Below, piece by piece: positions 8,105 to 17,491 of a stretch of 64,000 nt of DNA. Both the position numbers and the translations under genes were made by a program. Position 1 is the first letter of the stretch. Each line of letters opens with the position of its first letter. The notes under the pieces were generated by a model. It saw only the letters and a list, made by a program, of their open reading frames with translations, was not told the DNA's origin and made no database searches. The DNA lies in assembly GCF_003096715.1 (NCBI RefSeq), contig NZ_QEOL01000005.1, forward strand, positions 1-64,000, read 5' to 3'. The stretch comes from Paraburkholderia silvatlantica (lineage in GTDB: Bacteria > Pseudomonadota > Gammaproteobacteria > Burkholderiales > Burkholderiaceae).

Positions 8105-9969
8105 CACAAGCCGCGCCGCGTACCGGGCAGGTTGCCGTGAAGCGCTCCCTGCCGCTCTGGTGGCTCGGCGCGCTGCTCGCGGTCTATCTGTGCGCGCCGT
8201 TCGTTGCGAGCATTCCGCAGATCGGGCAGGCGGACTGGGCCGGCGTCGACTGGCACGCCACCTGGTCGGCGGTGGGCGTGTCGGTCGCGAGCGCGAGCGT
8301 GGCCGCGCTCCTCATCCTGCTGGGCGGCGTGCCGCTCGGCTACTGGCTCGCGCGTTCGCGCGCGCGCGGCATTGCCCTGCTCGGCTTTGTCGTGCAGTTG
8401 CCGCTCGCGTTGCCGCCGCTTACGAGCGGCGTGCTGCTGCTGTTTCTCATCGGGCCGTATAGCGGCATCGGCCAGCTGTTCGGCGGCTCGCTCACCGACT
8501 CCTTCACGGGCATCGTGCTCGCCGAGACCTTCGTGGCGGCGCCCTTCCTGATCGTCGCGGCGCGCTCGGCGTTCAGCGCCGTCGATCCCGTGTACGACGA
8601 CGTCGCCGCCACGCTCGGCCATCACGCCGCCAGCCGTTTCTTTCGGGTCACGCTGCCCATTGCGTGGCCCGCCATCCGCGCGGGGCTCGCGCTCGCCTGG
8701 CTGCGCGCGTTCGGCGAATTCGGCGCGACCGTGATGGTCGCGTATCACCCGTATTCGCTGCCTGTGTATACCTACGTGGTGTTCGGCGGCCAGGGCTTGC
8801 CCGCGATGATGCCGCTCCTGCTGCCTACGCTCGGCATTGCGATCATCTGTGCGGTGCTCTCCGTCTATAGCCGCAGCGCACGCTCGACACTGGCGGTGAA
8901 CATGGACAACGGCGACGAACTCACCAGTATCACGCCGGCCGCCACCGCGGCGGAGAACGCCGACCTGCGTCTTGCCTTCGCAGTGCGCCGGCGGCTCGGC
9001 GCGTTCACGCTCGACGTGGCGTGGCAGCCGCAAACGCGCCGGCTCGCGATCATCGGCCCTTCGGGCTCGGGCAAATCGCTCGCGCTGCGCATCATCGCCG
9101 GGCTCGAACGCAACGACGCGGGCAGTGTCGCGCTCGGGGCAATCGATCTCGGCGCACTGCCGCCCGAGCGACGACAGATCGGCTACATGCCGCAGGATTA
9201 CGGCCTCTTTCCGCACATGACGGTGGCGCAGCAACTCGCGTTTCCCGTCGATGCCGACGCCGCCAGCGCACGCTACTGGCTCGCGCACCTCGGTCTCGAC
9301 ACGCTCACCGGACGCCTGCCTAGCCAGCTCTCGTTCGGCCAGCGCCAGCGCGTGGCGCTCGCGCGCGCGCTCACGCGGCACACGCAACTGCTGCTGTTCG
9401 ACGAACCTTTCGCCGCGCTCGACACGCCGCGGCGGCGCCGTCTGCAGCAGTCGTTGCGGGCGCTGCAACGCGAGATAGGCGCGGTGACGGTGATCGTCAC
9501 GCACGACCCCGACGAAGCGGCGCTGCTCGCCGACGAAGTGCTCGTGATCGAACAGGGAAACGTGCTGCAGGCGGGCGCCGTGGCCGACGTGTTCCAGCGG
9601 CCTGCCACGCTGCGCGTGGCCGAACTGCTCGGCCTGCACAATATCGGCGAGGGCATCGTGCGTGCTGGCGGCGCGATCGAAACGCCGACGGGATTGCGCC
9701 TGCCCTGCGCCGATACCTCGCTTGAGGTCGGCTCGCGCGTGATGTGGCGGGTCTCGCCGCGTGCGCTCGTCGCGACGCAGGAAGGCGCGTGGCAAGGGTG
9801 CATTGCGGGCACATCGCTGCGTCACGGCGACCGCTACGTGACGGTCGAGATCGCTGGAGCAACCTTCGATATCGCCGCAGAAGATGCGCCGGCATCGCCT
9901 ACCGGCGAGCTGCGCTTCTCGATCAGGGCGAACGGGGTGCTCGCCTGGCCTGCGTCGCACGGCTCCTGA
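8101..9969 (+). CDS. modBC: Fused molybdate ABC transporter permease-ATPase (ModB-ModC)
   Basis: One 622-residue chain holds both transporter parts. Residues 1-265 are the permease with about five to six membrane segments and the EAA loop (LGHHAASRFFRVTLPIAWPAI, then FGEFGATVM). Residues about 295-500 are the ATPase: Walker A GPSGSGKS, signature LSFGQRQRV, Walker B LLLFDEPF and the H-loop histidine in VTHDPDEA. Residues about 550-615 look like a TOBE domain, which in ModC binds molybdate. In E. coli modB and modC are separate genes. Its ATG overlaps the modA stop, so the two are coupled. Confidence 0.9.
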   Translation: MTQAAPRTGQVAVKRSLPLWWLGALLAVYLCAPFVASIPQIGQADWAGVDWHATWSAVGVSVASASVAALLILLGGVPLGYWLARSRARGIALLGFVVQLPLALPPLTSGVLLLFLIGPYSGIGQLFGGSLTDSFTGIVLAETFVAAPFLIVAARSAFSAVDPVYDDVAATLGHHAASRFFRVTLPIAWPAIRAGLALAWLRAFGEFGATVMVAYHPYSLPVYTYVVFGGQGLPAMMPLLLPTLGIAIICAVLSVYSRSARSTLAVNMDNGDELTSITPAATAAENADLRLAFAVRRRLGAFTLDVAWQPQTRRLAIIGPSGSGKSLALRIIAGLERNDAGSVALGAIDLGALPPERRQIGYMPQDYGLFPHMTVAQQLAFPVDADAASARYWLAHLGLDTLTGRLPSQLSFGQRQRVALARALTRHTQLLLFDEPFAALDTPRRRRLQQSLRALQREIGAVTVIVTHDPDEAALLADEVLVIEQGNVLQAGAVADVFQRPATLRVAELLGLHNIGEGIVRAGGAIETPTGLRLPCADTSLEVGSRVMWRVSPRALVATQEGAWQGCIAGTSLRHGDRYVTVEIAGATFDIAAEDAPASPTGELRFSIRANGVLAWPASHGS

Positions 9970-10040
9970 CTCGCACCTCCTGAAAACGCTCACCTTTCGC
10001 GCCGATGTACCCGCACCGGCGTCGCAGCGGGTGACAAAAA

Positions 10041-10064
10041 AGCCCCTGCAGCAAGGGCTATTTT
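10041..10064 (+). terminator. Possible terminator after modBC
   Basis: A 5-bp stem (AGCCC / GGGCT) with a 9-base loop is preceded by six A and followed by ATTTT, so it could act in either direction. It lies 70 bp beyond the modBC stop. The stem is short. Confidence 0.4.
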
Positions 10065-10175
10065 GCCAAACGGTTAGCGATTAGACAGGCAATTTCGCAC
10101 CGTTTACGACGACTCCCGAAAACCCTCACCTTTTGGCGTCCCGCGCTCGAGCACGCAACGTTTCGATTGCCAACG

Positions 10176-10221
10176 CCTGGTAGTGGGCAATATTCGCATC
10201 CCTTAACCTGGGACTACCAGG
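10176..10221. repeat. Perfect 9-bp inverted repeat, 28-bp spacer
   Basis: CCTGGTAGT at 10176-10184 and ACTACCAGG at 10213-10221 flank an AT-richer spacer. It is downstream of the minus-strand gene ending at 10384. It may be a transcript-end structure or a protein site; nothing decides. Confidence 0.35.
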
Positions 10222-10383
10222 AAAATCTTGCGCAGCGGAACCAGGTTCTCCTGTCCATCGGGATCGCGAAGCTTGCACAGCCGGTCACGCGTGACGGTGA
10301 TTGCCGCACGCTTCGTCGACGAACCGTCGTTATGCCATGCACGCGGCTCCCGGATCTTCTCACCCATGACCGCGAAGCCGGGC

Positions 10384-11406
10384 TCAGATCATGAAACGGC
10401 TGTCTTCCACGAGCACGCGCGGCAAGGGCTGAAGGTCGGTGCGCGCGAAGCGCACCAGAGAGAACGCGCGCAAACCTTGCGGGCTCGACGGCAGCCGCGC
10501 GAGCGGGAACACGATCGAGGCGCTGTTGCCCGGGCCGCCATGTGCGAGCACGACATTCATCGGACTCAGGCAGATCTCGCGCATCTCGACGTTCGTGTAT
10601 TGCGCGGGATTCGCGAGCACCCTGCAAATCACCGTGAGCTGGTGTTCGAGCGCTTCGCTCTTGAGGCCGAGCGCGGCGATCTCGCTCTCGTTCTGCGCAA
10701 TCTGTGCCTCGACCTTCGCCACTTCGGCGACGTTTTGCACAGCGTGCTCACCCAGCATGCGTTGCGTCCCCGCGCCGTGGCGGGTGAGCAGCTGCAGGCG
10801 CGTTCTGAGCAGCGCGCGCTCCTGTTCGAGCAGCTCGCGGCGCGACTCGTCGGCGCCGATCTGCTCGAGGCCTGCCAGCGCGATCTGTTCGACCACGCGC
10901 TGCACGATCTGCTCGCGAAGATCGCTTTCGGTTTCGGCGCACACGCGCACCTGATGGTCGTCGAAGCTCAACGTCGTCTGCATGACATCGGTGTGCACCT
11001 CGTCGCCATGCTGCTCGGCACCGAAGGCGTGCCGCTCGTTCAGGGCCATGCCGAGCACCGCGTAAGTCTCGCGCGCAAGCGGATGATTTTCGAACCAGGC
11101 ATGCAGTTCAGGCGAACGGCTCAACACATGGCCTACCTCGTCGGGCGCGGCGAAAAACGCGTGGATATAGGGGTCGCTCGACCACGTGGCGGCGCTCGCT
11201 TCGCGCGCGGGCGGCATGCGGTCCACCACGTCGCGCACATACGTGACCGATTGCGCGAGCGCGGGCGCAAGCCGCTCGCGCCACTCGGGCACCAGCTTGA
11301 GCGTAGGGGTGAGCACGAGCAGACGCTCGATCAGCGTCTGGATTTGCGGCGATTCCGGCACCTGCTTCGCGCGGGCGCGCGGCCAAAGCCTGTCCAGGAT
11401 ACCCAT
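10384..11406 (-). CDS. Hypothetical protein with central coiled coil
   Basis: The 340-residue protein starts MGILDRLWPRARAKQVPES with GGAG upstream of the ATG. Residues about 170-260 are strongly helical and charged (LREQIVQRVVEQIALAGLEQ; RRELLEQERALLRTRLQLL; VAKVEAQIAQNESEIAALG), a likely coiled coil. The C-terminal 70 residues look like a beta-rich domain. No signal peptide or membrane segment is seen, so it should be cytoplasmic. It stands alone, flanked on both sides by iteron-like repeats. I do not recognise the family. Confidence 0.65.
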   Translation of the reverse strand: MGILDRLWPRARAKQVPESPQIQTLIERLLVLTPTLKLVPEWRERLAPALAQSVTYVRDVVDRMPPAREASAATWSSDPYIHAFFAAPDEVGHVLSRSPELHAWFENHPLARETYAVLGMALNERHAFGAEQHGDEVHTDVMQTTLSFDDHQVRVCAETESDLREQIVQRVVEQIALAGLEQIGADESRRELLEQERALLRTRLQLLTRHGAGTQRMLGEHAVQNVAEVAKVEAQIAQNESEIAALGLKSEALEHQLTVICRVLANPAQYTNVEMREICLSPMNVVLAHGGPGNSASIVFPLARLPSSPQGLRAFSLVRFARTDLQPLPRVLVEDSRFMI

Positions 11407-12006
11407 GGAAAACTCCGTTGCAGACCGCTCGAACGCGGCGGCGGTGAAGTGCAGGGCGCACAACGAGGCCTCTTGTCGCGAATGACTATACCGCGAATCG
11501 CGACCCACCCGCGGCGACGCTGCCGCAGCGCAGCAACGGAACGCGTTGCGTTCACGCTCCCGAAAACACTCACCTTTGGGTTGCGTAATGCGCGCCATAT
11601 AGACCTGAACATGGCCGCCGACGAGCGAAACGGTGCGGCCCAGCGGCTTCTACAATGCCTCTGCCGATCTCATCGCGATTGAAGACGCCGACGATTCCGC
11701 GCGGATGGAGCAAGGCTACGCATAACTGAGCGTCACCGTAGACGTTTGTCTGGACGCAACGACGTCGCGCTCAACTGCCCCCATGGCGAGGCGCGGCGCT
11801 CACACAAGGCGACGGCGCAGAAACAGGCAATGTTTCGCAAGGCGCAGCGCCCACCGCCTAAGTCACGAGCGCCTGAACGGCAAGTGGCCCGAGAGCAAAG
11901 GTGAGGCTTTTCGGGAGGAGCGCGTGGCGTTCGACTCCTGGAACTCCTCACCTATCGGTGTATCGGTGAACTCACGATGCGGTGAATGGCTCACCGCCGT
12001 GCGTGC
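11407..12006. other. Intergenic region with iteron-like repeats
   Basis: About 600 bp without a supported gene. It holds three of the 18-bp iteron-like copies (11557, 11900, 11935), the last two facing each other across 17 bp. Short frames here overlap the repeats and have no credible starts. Confidence 0.5.
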
Positions 12007-12621
12007 TCAACGATACTTCTGCAACTCGGCATCGGTGATCGGTTGCGCGGGCAGATTCAGCATGCCCGGCAGGTCGCCCAGCTTCGGCAAGCCGCTGACA
12101 TTGGCCCAGCGTCCGCCCGAACCCTGATAAACAAGCGCAGGCGTACCGTCGAAGCCGAGGTCCTGAAAGAGCTTGATGTTGTTGTCGAGCTTGTTCTTGT
12201 CGATGACGGGAATGTGCGCGAGCGGGGCGATGCCACCCGATTCGTCCTTCTCCGAGTAGTGCGTTTCCAGCTCTTTGAGCAGCGCGGCGCCGTCTTTCGC
12301 CTCCAGCAGCGCGGCTGCCTTGCCGGCCGAATCGGGCTTCAGAAAGCCCATAGGAATCCAATGCACCTGCAGGCCGGCCGCTTCATACGGTTGCAGCGCT
12401 TTCCACACCAGGTGACAGTAAATACAGTTTGGGTCCATAAAGACATAAAGCGTCGACTTCACGTTCGACCCATTCGCACCTTCGACGATCGCACTCGCGT
12501 TCTGCAAGCTTGCAGCCGCCGTTGCGGGCAACCAGGCAGGCTCGGGAGCCGCGGCGGCCATGGCGCAGGCGCTCATGGCCAGTGCGCCTGCGGCGATCAG
12601 CATGCGTGTGAACTTCTTCAT
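12007..12621 (-). CDS. DsbG/DsbC-like periplasmic thiol:disulfide interchange protein
   Basis: The 204-residue precursor starts MKKFTRMLIAAGALAMSACA with AGAGGAAAAGA upstream. A signal peptide ends near AMAAA; MSAC could alternatively be a lipobox. The thioredoxin-fold active site is CIYC (DPNCIYCHLVWKAL) and the cis-proline loop is GTPALVYQG. DsbG normally has CPYC and an N-terminal dimerisation domain of about 60-70 residues; here that domain is reduced to about 30 residues, so the protein is short for the family (about 250). It would act on disulfides or sulfenic acids in periplasmic proteins. Confidence 0.8.
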   Translation of the reverse strand: MKKFTRMLIAAGALAMSACAMAAAAPEPAWLPATAAASLQNASAIVEGANGSNVKSTLYVFMDPNCIYCHLVWKALQPYEAAGLQVHWIPMGFLKPDSAGKAAALLEAKDGAALLKELETHYSEKDESGGIAPLAHIPVIDKNKLDNNIKLFQDLGFDGTPALVYQGSGGRWANVSGLPKLGDLPGMLNLPAQPITDAELQKYR

Positions 12622-13674
12622 TCTTTTCCTCTGATCTGGATAGCGCGTCACGGCTCGCGCCTGTGAAGCGAAGGATCGTATCTTAGGGTCACGCCGTGGC
12701 GCGCCGCTGACGCCAATATGACAAAGGCGCCAGGTTAACCGCAAAGGTGAGAGTTTGCGGGAGGACGTTGGATCTTGGACTATCGCCGCACAAGAATGTT
12801 GCGACCTGCGCGCCCATGTTTTTCGGGCTCTTAATACAACCGCCTCGAACACGGTTTTCGCGTGCATGCCGGCGGGTTTCATCTGTCCATGGACGTGGCC
12901 GTCAATGAGCATTTAGGATCTCCAACCGCTAAGTTTAACTTGGGAGGAAGCAAGTATGGTTCGCGGTATCTTCTGATAGAACGTATTGGCAGCATGGCGA
13001 AATCCAACGAACAAATCTACTCCGCATGCCCTGTGGACAATGAGTTTCAGGCTCCATGGGGCCATACAGTCGGGATTGTGAGGATGGTCTCGTCGTGCTT
13101 GATTTTCGTGCCCGTAAAAGCAGATTTCTTTGGTAGGCCGTACGGGATTCGAAGCTGTGACCAACGGATTAAAAGTAGATCACAGGGAAAGATAGCAAGC
13201 GCAAGCTGTTCCTGCTATTGCTGCTGAACTACGTGTTAGTGCCGATGTAAACTGACCCGCCTTCCTCTTCGCAGGCAAACTCGACTTCCAGGCGCTCAAT
13301 CCGCATGTCTCGTGAGCCGCATTAGCCACTGCGCTTTTGGACGAGCCGATTTTTAGCACGCCGCCGAACAGTGGTACGCTGCAGCTTTCATGCTATCGTT
13401 TATGAGCTGTAGACGGCGGGCCAGTGCAATGGCGCCTCCGTCAACTGGAGTCAAGCATGATCGTCGAGGTACGCACGGGATTCGAATGGCATTCCCGGCG
13501 GCAATCGACATACTCCATTGCCTTTCGGCTGATTTGTCTCTGAAATCGCCGGATACAGACCGTGCCCCTGGCAATGGAAATTATTGGAGACCCGATGTGC
13601 CACGACAAGATTGTGGCTTTCGCCCAGTCCGGGTTTCGGATTCAAACATACTCATCAGACAACAATATTCCGTC
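12622..13674. other. 1-kb gap with repeat and remnant sequences
   Basis: No supported gene. It holds an iteron-like copy (12746-12763), a degenerate 3' half of a tRNA-Lys-like gene (13131-13176), a second tRNA-3'-end-like string at 13466-13488 (GTACGCACGGGATTCGAA), and a TGTAAACTGACCCGCC string near 13245 that resembles insertion-sequence ends as I recall them. The GC content is lower than in the flanking genes. It looks like a scar of past insertion. Confidence 0.45.
13131..13176 (-). pseudogene. Remnant 3' half of a tRNA-Lys-like gene
   Basis: Read on the minus strand the segment has CTTTTAATCCGTTGGTC (anticodon loop with TTT and variable region), then TTCGAATCC (T-loop), and ends CGTACGGCCTACCA with an encoded CCA. 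The T-stem no longer pairs, and the 5' half does not resemble a tRNA. Such 3' fragments are often left by integrases that use tRNA genes as attachment sites. Confidence 0.45.
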
Positions 13675-14247
13675 ATGGTTTCGAAACCCGTTGAATTGCT
13701 GAACGTCGTTTCCGTAGGCAGCAAGATTCGCGGACTGCGCCAGAGACAAGGCCGTACTCTCGATGATATCGCCACCGCCGCGCAGCTCTCCAAGCCCTTT
13801 CTCTCGCAGGTAGAGCGCGATCGCGCCACCCCCTCGATCACCTCGCTCGTGAGCATCGCCAAGGCGCTTGGCGTGCCGGTAAGCTATTTCGTCGATGCAC
13901 CCACCGAAGCGGGCTGCGTGTGCCGTGGCCAGGATCTGAAGTTTTTCCGCTTCGCGAATTCTGCTGACCTTTATGCTCGGCTGACTAATCCGTCCGGCGG
14001 TCGTCAGCTAGAAGCGATTCTCGTGCGCATGCCACCCGGCGAGCGCTTCAGCGAAGTCACCACGCACGCGGGGGAAGAGTTTCTGCATGTGCTCTCTGGT
14101 GAAGTGACCCTCACGCTTGAAGGACAAACATTTGTGGTCCGTGCGGGCGACAGTGCGCATTATGAATCGACCGTGCCGCACGCCTGGAGCAATACGTTCG
14201 AGCAGGAAACCGTGCTCCTCTGGGTGGGAACGCCGCGTCTGTTCTGA
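13675..14247 (+). CDS. XRE-family regulator with C-terminal cupin domain
   Basis: The 190-residue protein has an N-terminal helix-turn-helix (residues about 15-70: KIRGLRQRQGRTLDDIATAA, SKPFLSQVERDRATPSITSL) and a C-terminal cupin_2 fold (residues about 115-185: MPPGERF, THAGEEFLHVLSGEVTL, GDSAHYESTVPHAW). This class controls small catabolic, polyamine or efflux operons and senses a ligand in the cupin barrel. It converges on the RND pump gene and may regulate the neighbouring operon, though the position is at the 3' end. A longer upstream frame starting 13390 lacks a matching domain. Confidence 0.85.
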   Translation: MVSKPVELLNVVSVGSKIRGLRQRQGRTLDDIATAAQLSKPFLSQVERDRATPSITSLVSIAKALGVPVSYFVDAPTEAGCVCRGQDLKFFRFANSADLYARLTNPSGGRQLEAILVRMPPGERFSEVTTHAGEEFLHVLSGEVTLTLEGQTFVVRAGDSAHYESTVPHAWSNTFEQETVLLWVGTPRLF

Positions 14248-14319
14248 ACTGCGGCCGCCCGCACATTGCGCAGTCCCGCTGCCAGGCGGCTGCCATACGG
14301 GCATATGTGAATGTCGCCG

Positions 14320-17300
14320 TCAGGGCGCCTCGGTTTCGGCCTCTTTCGCCTGTTGCGCAGCTTGCTCACTTCGACGCGGCGGTATGCGATGCGCAGGTGT
14401 CGCCGCCACGCGCGAGACCACCGTATAGTAAAGCACTGGCGTGAACACGAGTCCGAGCAGCGTCGCTGCAATCACGCCGCCGAGGACTCCCGTGCCGATG
14501 GCGTGCCGGCTTTGAGCGCCGCCTCCCTGCGAGAACGCGAGCGGCAACACGCCAAGCACGAACGCGGCCGAGGTCATCACGATAGGCCGCAGACGTTCGA
14601 CGCTCGCGCCCACGACCGCGGCGCGCAGCGGCACCCCGCCCGTACGGCGCACGGTCGCGGCCTGCACGATCAGAATGGCGTTTTTCGCCGCGAGGCCAAT
14701 CACCGTCACCATACCTACCTTGAAATAAATGTCGTTGGGCAGCGCGCGCAGGATCATTGCGCTCACCGCGCCGAGCGCGCCGAGCGGAACGACCAGCATC
14801 ACCGATAGCGGCGTGATCCAGTTCTCGTAGAGCGCCGCGAGCACCATGAACACCGCTAGCAGTGAAAGGCCGATGAGGAGCGGCGTCTGGCGCGCGGCTC
14901 GGGCTTCTTCGAACGCGGCGTCGGTCCATTCGCCGGACACGCCTTCGGGCAAAGCGAGCGCGAGCCGCGCCATCTCCGCCATCGCTTCGCCCGAGCTATG
15001 GCCCGGCGCCGCGCGCCCCGTCACGTCGAGCGACGGATAACCGTTGTAGCGGCTCAGCATCACGGGGCCGAGCGTCCAGTGCGTGGCCGCGATCGACGAC
15101 ATCGCCACGGTCCCGCCGGATATGTTCTGCACAGGCAAGTCGAGGAGCTGGCTGTCGTTCATGCGTGTGGGTGCGTCGGCGGCGACGATCACGCGGCGCA
15201 TGCGCCCTCCAGCCGGGAAGTCGTCCACATAGCTGGAGCCGAACGTGCTGCCCAGCACGTCCGCGATACGGTCGAACGATACGCCATACACGTAGGCCTT
15301 GTCGCGGTCGACGTCTAGTTCCACACGCGGCGCGTCGGGCAGATCCTCCGAGTGGACCTGCGCCACCACGCGGCTTTTGCCGGCCGCGTCGATCAGTTGG
15401 TCACGCGCGGCTTTCAATCCGTCCATGCCGATGCCCCCGCGATCCTCCAGCCGGTACGTAAAGCCCTCGGAGTGGCCGATGCCCGGCACCGCCGAAGGCA
15501 ACGTAGCCTGGACGTCGCCGTCGAGGATGGTGCCGAATTGCTCGTTGAGCGCGTCGCGCAACGTCTGCGCGTCCATTTCGCCCTTGCCGCGCTGGCCCCA
15601 CGGCTTGAGCTCGACGAACGCCATCGCCACGTTCTGCCCGCTGCCCGCGAAGCTCCAGCCCACCACGCTCGTCACGTTCCCTACGGCCTGCTGCTTGCCG
15701 AGCATCGCCTCCACGCGCTTTACCACTTCGAGCGTGCGCGCCTGCGTGGCGCCCGCAGGCAACTGGATCATCACCTGCAACTGGCCTTCGTCCTCGCTCG
15801 GCAGGAAGCCCTGCGGCAGCTTCCAGTACAGGAGCGCCGCCACCGCGCAGAGCATGGCGTAGATCGCGAGCACACGCGGACCGCGCCGCAGCAGCGCAGC
15901 CACGAGCGCACGATAGCCGCGCGCGGCCCGCGCCGCTTGCGCCGCAAAACCACGCTCGGGCTGTGGAACTCGCTTCGGCATCTTTAGCAAATTCGCACAA
16001 AGGGCCGGCGTGAGCGTAAGCGCAATGAACGACGAACACAGCATCGACGCGATCATCGCTACTGCAAACTGCCGGTAGATGCCGCCCACATTGCCGCTAA
16101 AGAACAGCATCGGCACGAACACGGCGGTGAGCGCCGCCGTTACGCCGACGATCGCGCCGCCAATGTGCTTCATTGCGGCGAGCGTGGCCTCGCGCGGTGC
16201 GAGCCCGCGCTCGTGCATCATGCGTTGCACGCTTTCCACGACAACGATGGCATCGTCCACGAGTATGCCGATAGCGAGCACGAGCCCGAACATGGTGAAC
16301 ACGTTGATGGACATGCCGGCCGAATACAGTGCCACAAATGCGCCCATGAGCGTGACAGGGATCACCACCGTGGGTACGAGCGTGGAGCGCAGGTCGCGCA
16401 GGAACAGCCACATCACCGCGAACACGAGCGCCACGGCTTCGATGAGCGTGATCACCACTTCGTGGATCGCCACGCGCACGAAGTACGCGGTATCGAATGG
16501 AATTTCGATCGCCACGCCCGGCGGCAGACGCTTCGACAGCTCGGCGAGGCGCGCACGGATGCTATTCGACGTCTCCAGCGCGTTGCCGCGGAGCCCGAGG
16601 TGAATACCCACGGTCGCCGCGGGTTTGCCGTTCAGGCGCGAATAGAACGAGTAGTCCGCGCGGCCGAGTTCGACGCGCGCGATATCGCGCAAGCGCACGA
16701 GCGCGCCATCCGTCTTCGCCTTCAGCACGATCTGGCCGAATTCATCCGGAGTTTCGAGTTGCCCCTTCACGCTCACCGACTCGGTGGTCTGCTGCCCCTT
16801 CACGAACGGCGCGTTGCCGAGCGAGCCCGCCGTCAGCGGCGAGTTTTGCGTGGCAATGGCCGAGTTGACCTCGGCTGCCGTAAGGCCGTATTCGCGCAGC
16901 TTCACCGGATCGAGCCAGACGCGCATGGCTTCGTCCGAGTCCCAGAGCTCCGCCGCCCCAACGCCCGGCGCGCGCTTGAGGTCGCGCAGGATGAAGCGGT
17001 TCAGGTAGTCGCTGAGCTGCGCAGAGTCGCGCGTGCCATCGGCGGACGTGAGGGCGACGAGCATCAGGAACGTATTCGACGCCTTCTCGACGTCGATGCC
17101 CTGCTGCATCACCTGCTGTGGCAGCCGCGCCTCGACCTGCTTCAGACGGTTCTGGACGTCCACGAGCGCAATGTCGGGATTCGTATCCGGCGTGAAAGTC
17201 ACGTCGATTTCGAGGTTCCCCAGCGCGTCGCTGGTCGTTTCGTAGTACTGCAGGCCTTCGGCGCCATCGAGACTCTCCTCGATCACGCTCGCGACAACGT

Positions 17301-17475
17301 TGCCCACCTCCTCCGCCGACGCGCCCGGATACTCGGTGCTGATGACGATGCGCGGCGGCGAGAGCTGCGGATACTGCGCCACCGGCAGCATGGGAATCGC
17401 CAGCGCGCCCGCCACCACTACCGCGAGCGCGATAACCCATGCGAAGACCGGCCTGTCGATGAAAAAGAAGGGCAC
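14320..17475 (-). CDS. RND (HAE1/AcrB-like) efflux transporter
   Basis: From a GTG at 17475 the protein is 1,051 residues, the usual length. It starts VPFFFIDRPVFAWVIALAV, has the twin aspartates of TM4 (GILVDDAIVVVESV) and the TM10 lysine (IGLAAKNAILIV) of the proton relay. The upstream frame to 17559 reads through the end of the acetyltransferase and is not RND sequence. Unusually no membrane-fusion or outer-membrane partner gene is next to it; it would need partners encoded elsewhere. It begins 16 bp after the second acetyltransferase and looks like the last gene of the yej-tldDE operon. It converges with the XRE-cupin gene. Confidence 0.9.
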   Translation of the reverse strand: MPFFFIDRPVFAWVIALAVVVAGALAIPMLPVAQYPQLSPPRIVISTEYPGASAEEVGNVVASVIEESLDGAEGLQYYETTSDALGNLEIDVTFTPDTNPDIALVDVQNRLKQVEARLPQQVMQQGIDVEKASNTFLMLVALTSADGTRDSAQLSDYLNRFILRDLKRAPGVGAAELWDSDEAMRVWLDPVKLREYGLTAAEVNSAIATQNSPLTAGSLGNAPFVKGQQTTESVSVKGQLETPDEFGQIVLKAKTDGALVRLRDIARVELGRADYSFYSRLNGKPAATVGIHLGLRGNALETSNSIRARLAELSKRLPPGVAIEIPFDTAYFVRVAIHEVVITLIEAVALVFAVMWLFLRDLRSTLVPTVVIPVTLMGAFVALYSAGMSINVFTMFGLVLAIGILVDDAIVVVESVQRMMHERGLAPREATLAAMKHIGGAIVGVTAALTAVFVPMLFFSGNVGGIYRQFAVAMIASMLCSSFIALTLTPALCANLLKMPKRVPQPERGFAAQAARAARGYRALVAALLRRGPRVLAIYAMLCAVAALLYWKLPQGFLPSEDEGQLQVMIQLPAGATQARTLEVVKRVEAMLGKQQAVGNVTSVVGWSFAGSGQNVAMAFVELKPWGQRGKGEMDAQTLRDALNEQFGTILDGDVQATLPSAVPGIGHSEGFTYRLEDRGGIGMDGLKAARDQLIDAAGKSRVVAQVHSEDLPDAPRVELDVDRDKAYVYGVSFDRIADVLGSTFGSSYVDDFPAGGRMRRVIVAADAPTRMNDSQLLDLPVQNISGGTVAMSSIAATHWTLGPVMLSRYNGYPSLDVTGRAAPGHSSGEAMAEMARLALALPEGVSGEWTDAAFEEARAARQTPLLIGLSLLAVFMVLAALYENWITPLSVMLVVPLGALGAVSAMILRALPNDIYFKVGMVTVIGLAAKNAILIVQAATVRRTGGVPLRAAVVGASVERLRPIVMTSAAFVLGVLPLAFSQGGGAQSRHAIGTGVLGGVIAATLLGLVFTPVLYYTVVSRVAATPAHRIPPRRSEQAAQQAKEAETEAP

Positions 17476-17491
17476 GCGCTTGTCGGTACGC

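Larger units (their letters stand above)
9977..12763. repeat. Distal cluster A: six iteron-like 18-bp copies
   Basis: Copies of the 18-bp origin repeat (GGTGAGNNNNTTCGGGAG) lie in intergenic DNA at 9977-9994 (-), 10113-10130 (-), 11557-11574 (-), 11900-11917 (+), 11935-11952 (-) and 12746-12763 (+). The copy at 10113 reads GGTGAGGGTTTTCGGGAG and the copy at 11900 GGTGAGGCTTTTCGGGAG, the same as members beside rep at 47738 and, but for one base, 47375. The span includes two genes; the repeats are in the gaps only. Confidence 0.75.

Noticed and set aside
8047..9993. 648-codon frame opposite modBC
   Set aside because: Arginine-rich antisense shadow; modBC has all ABC motifs.
12862..13227. 121-codon frame on the plus strand
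   Set aside because: It runs over the tRNA remnant and has no family features.
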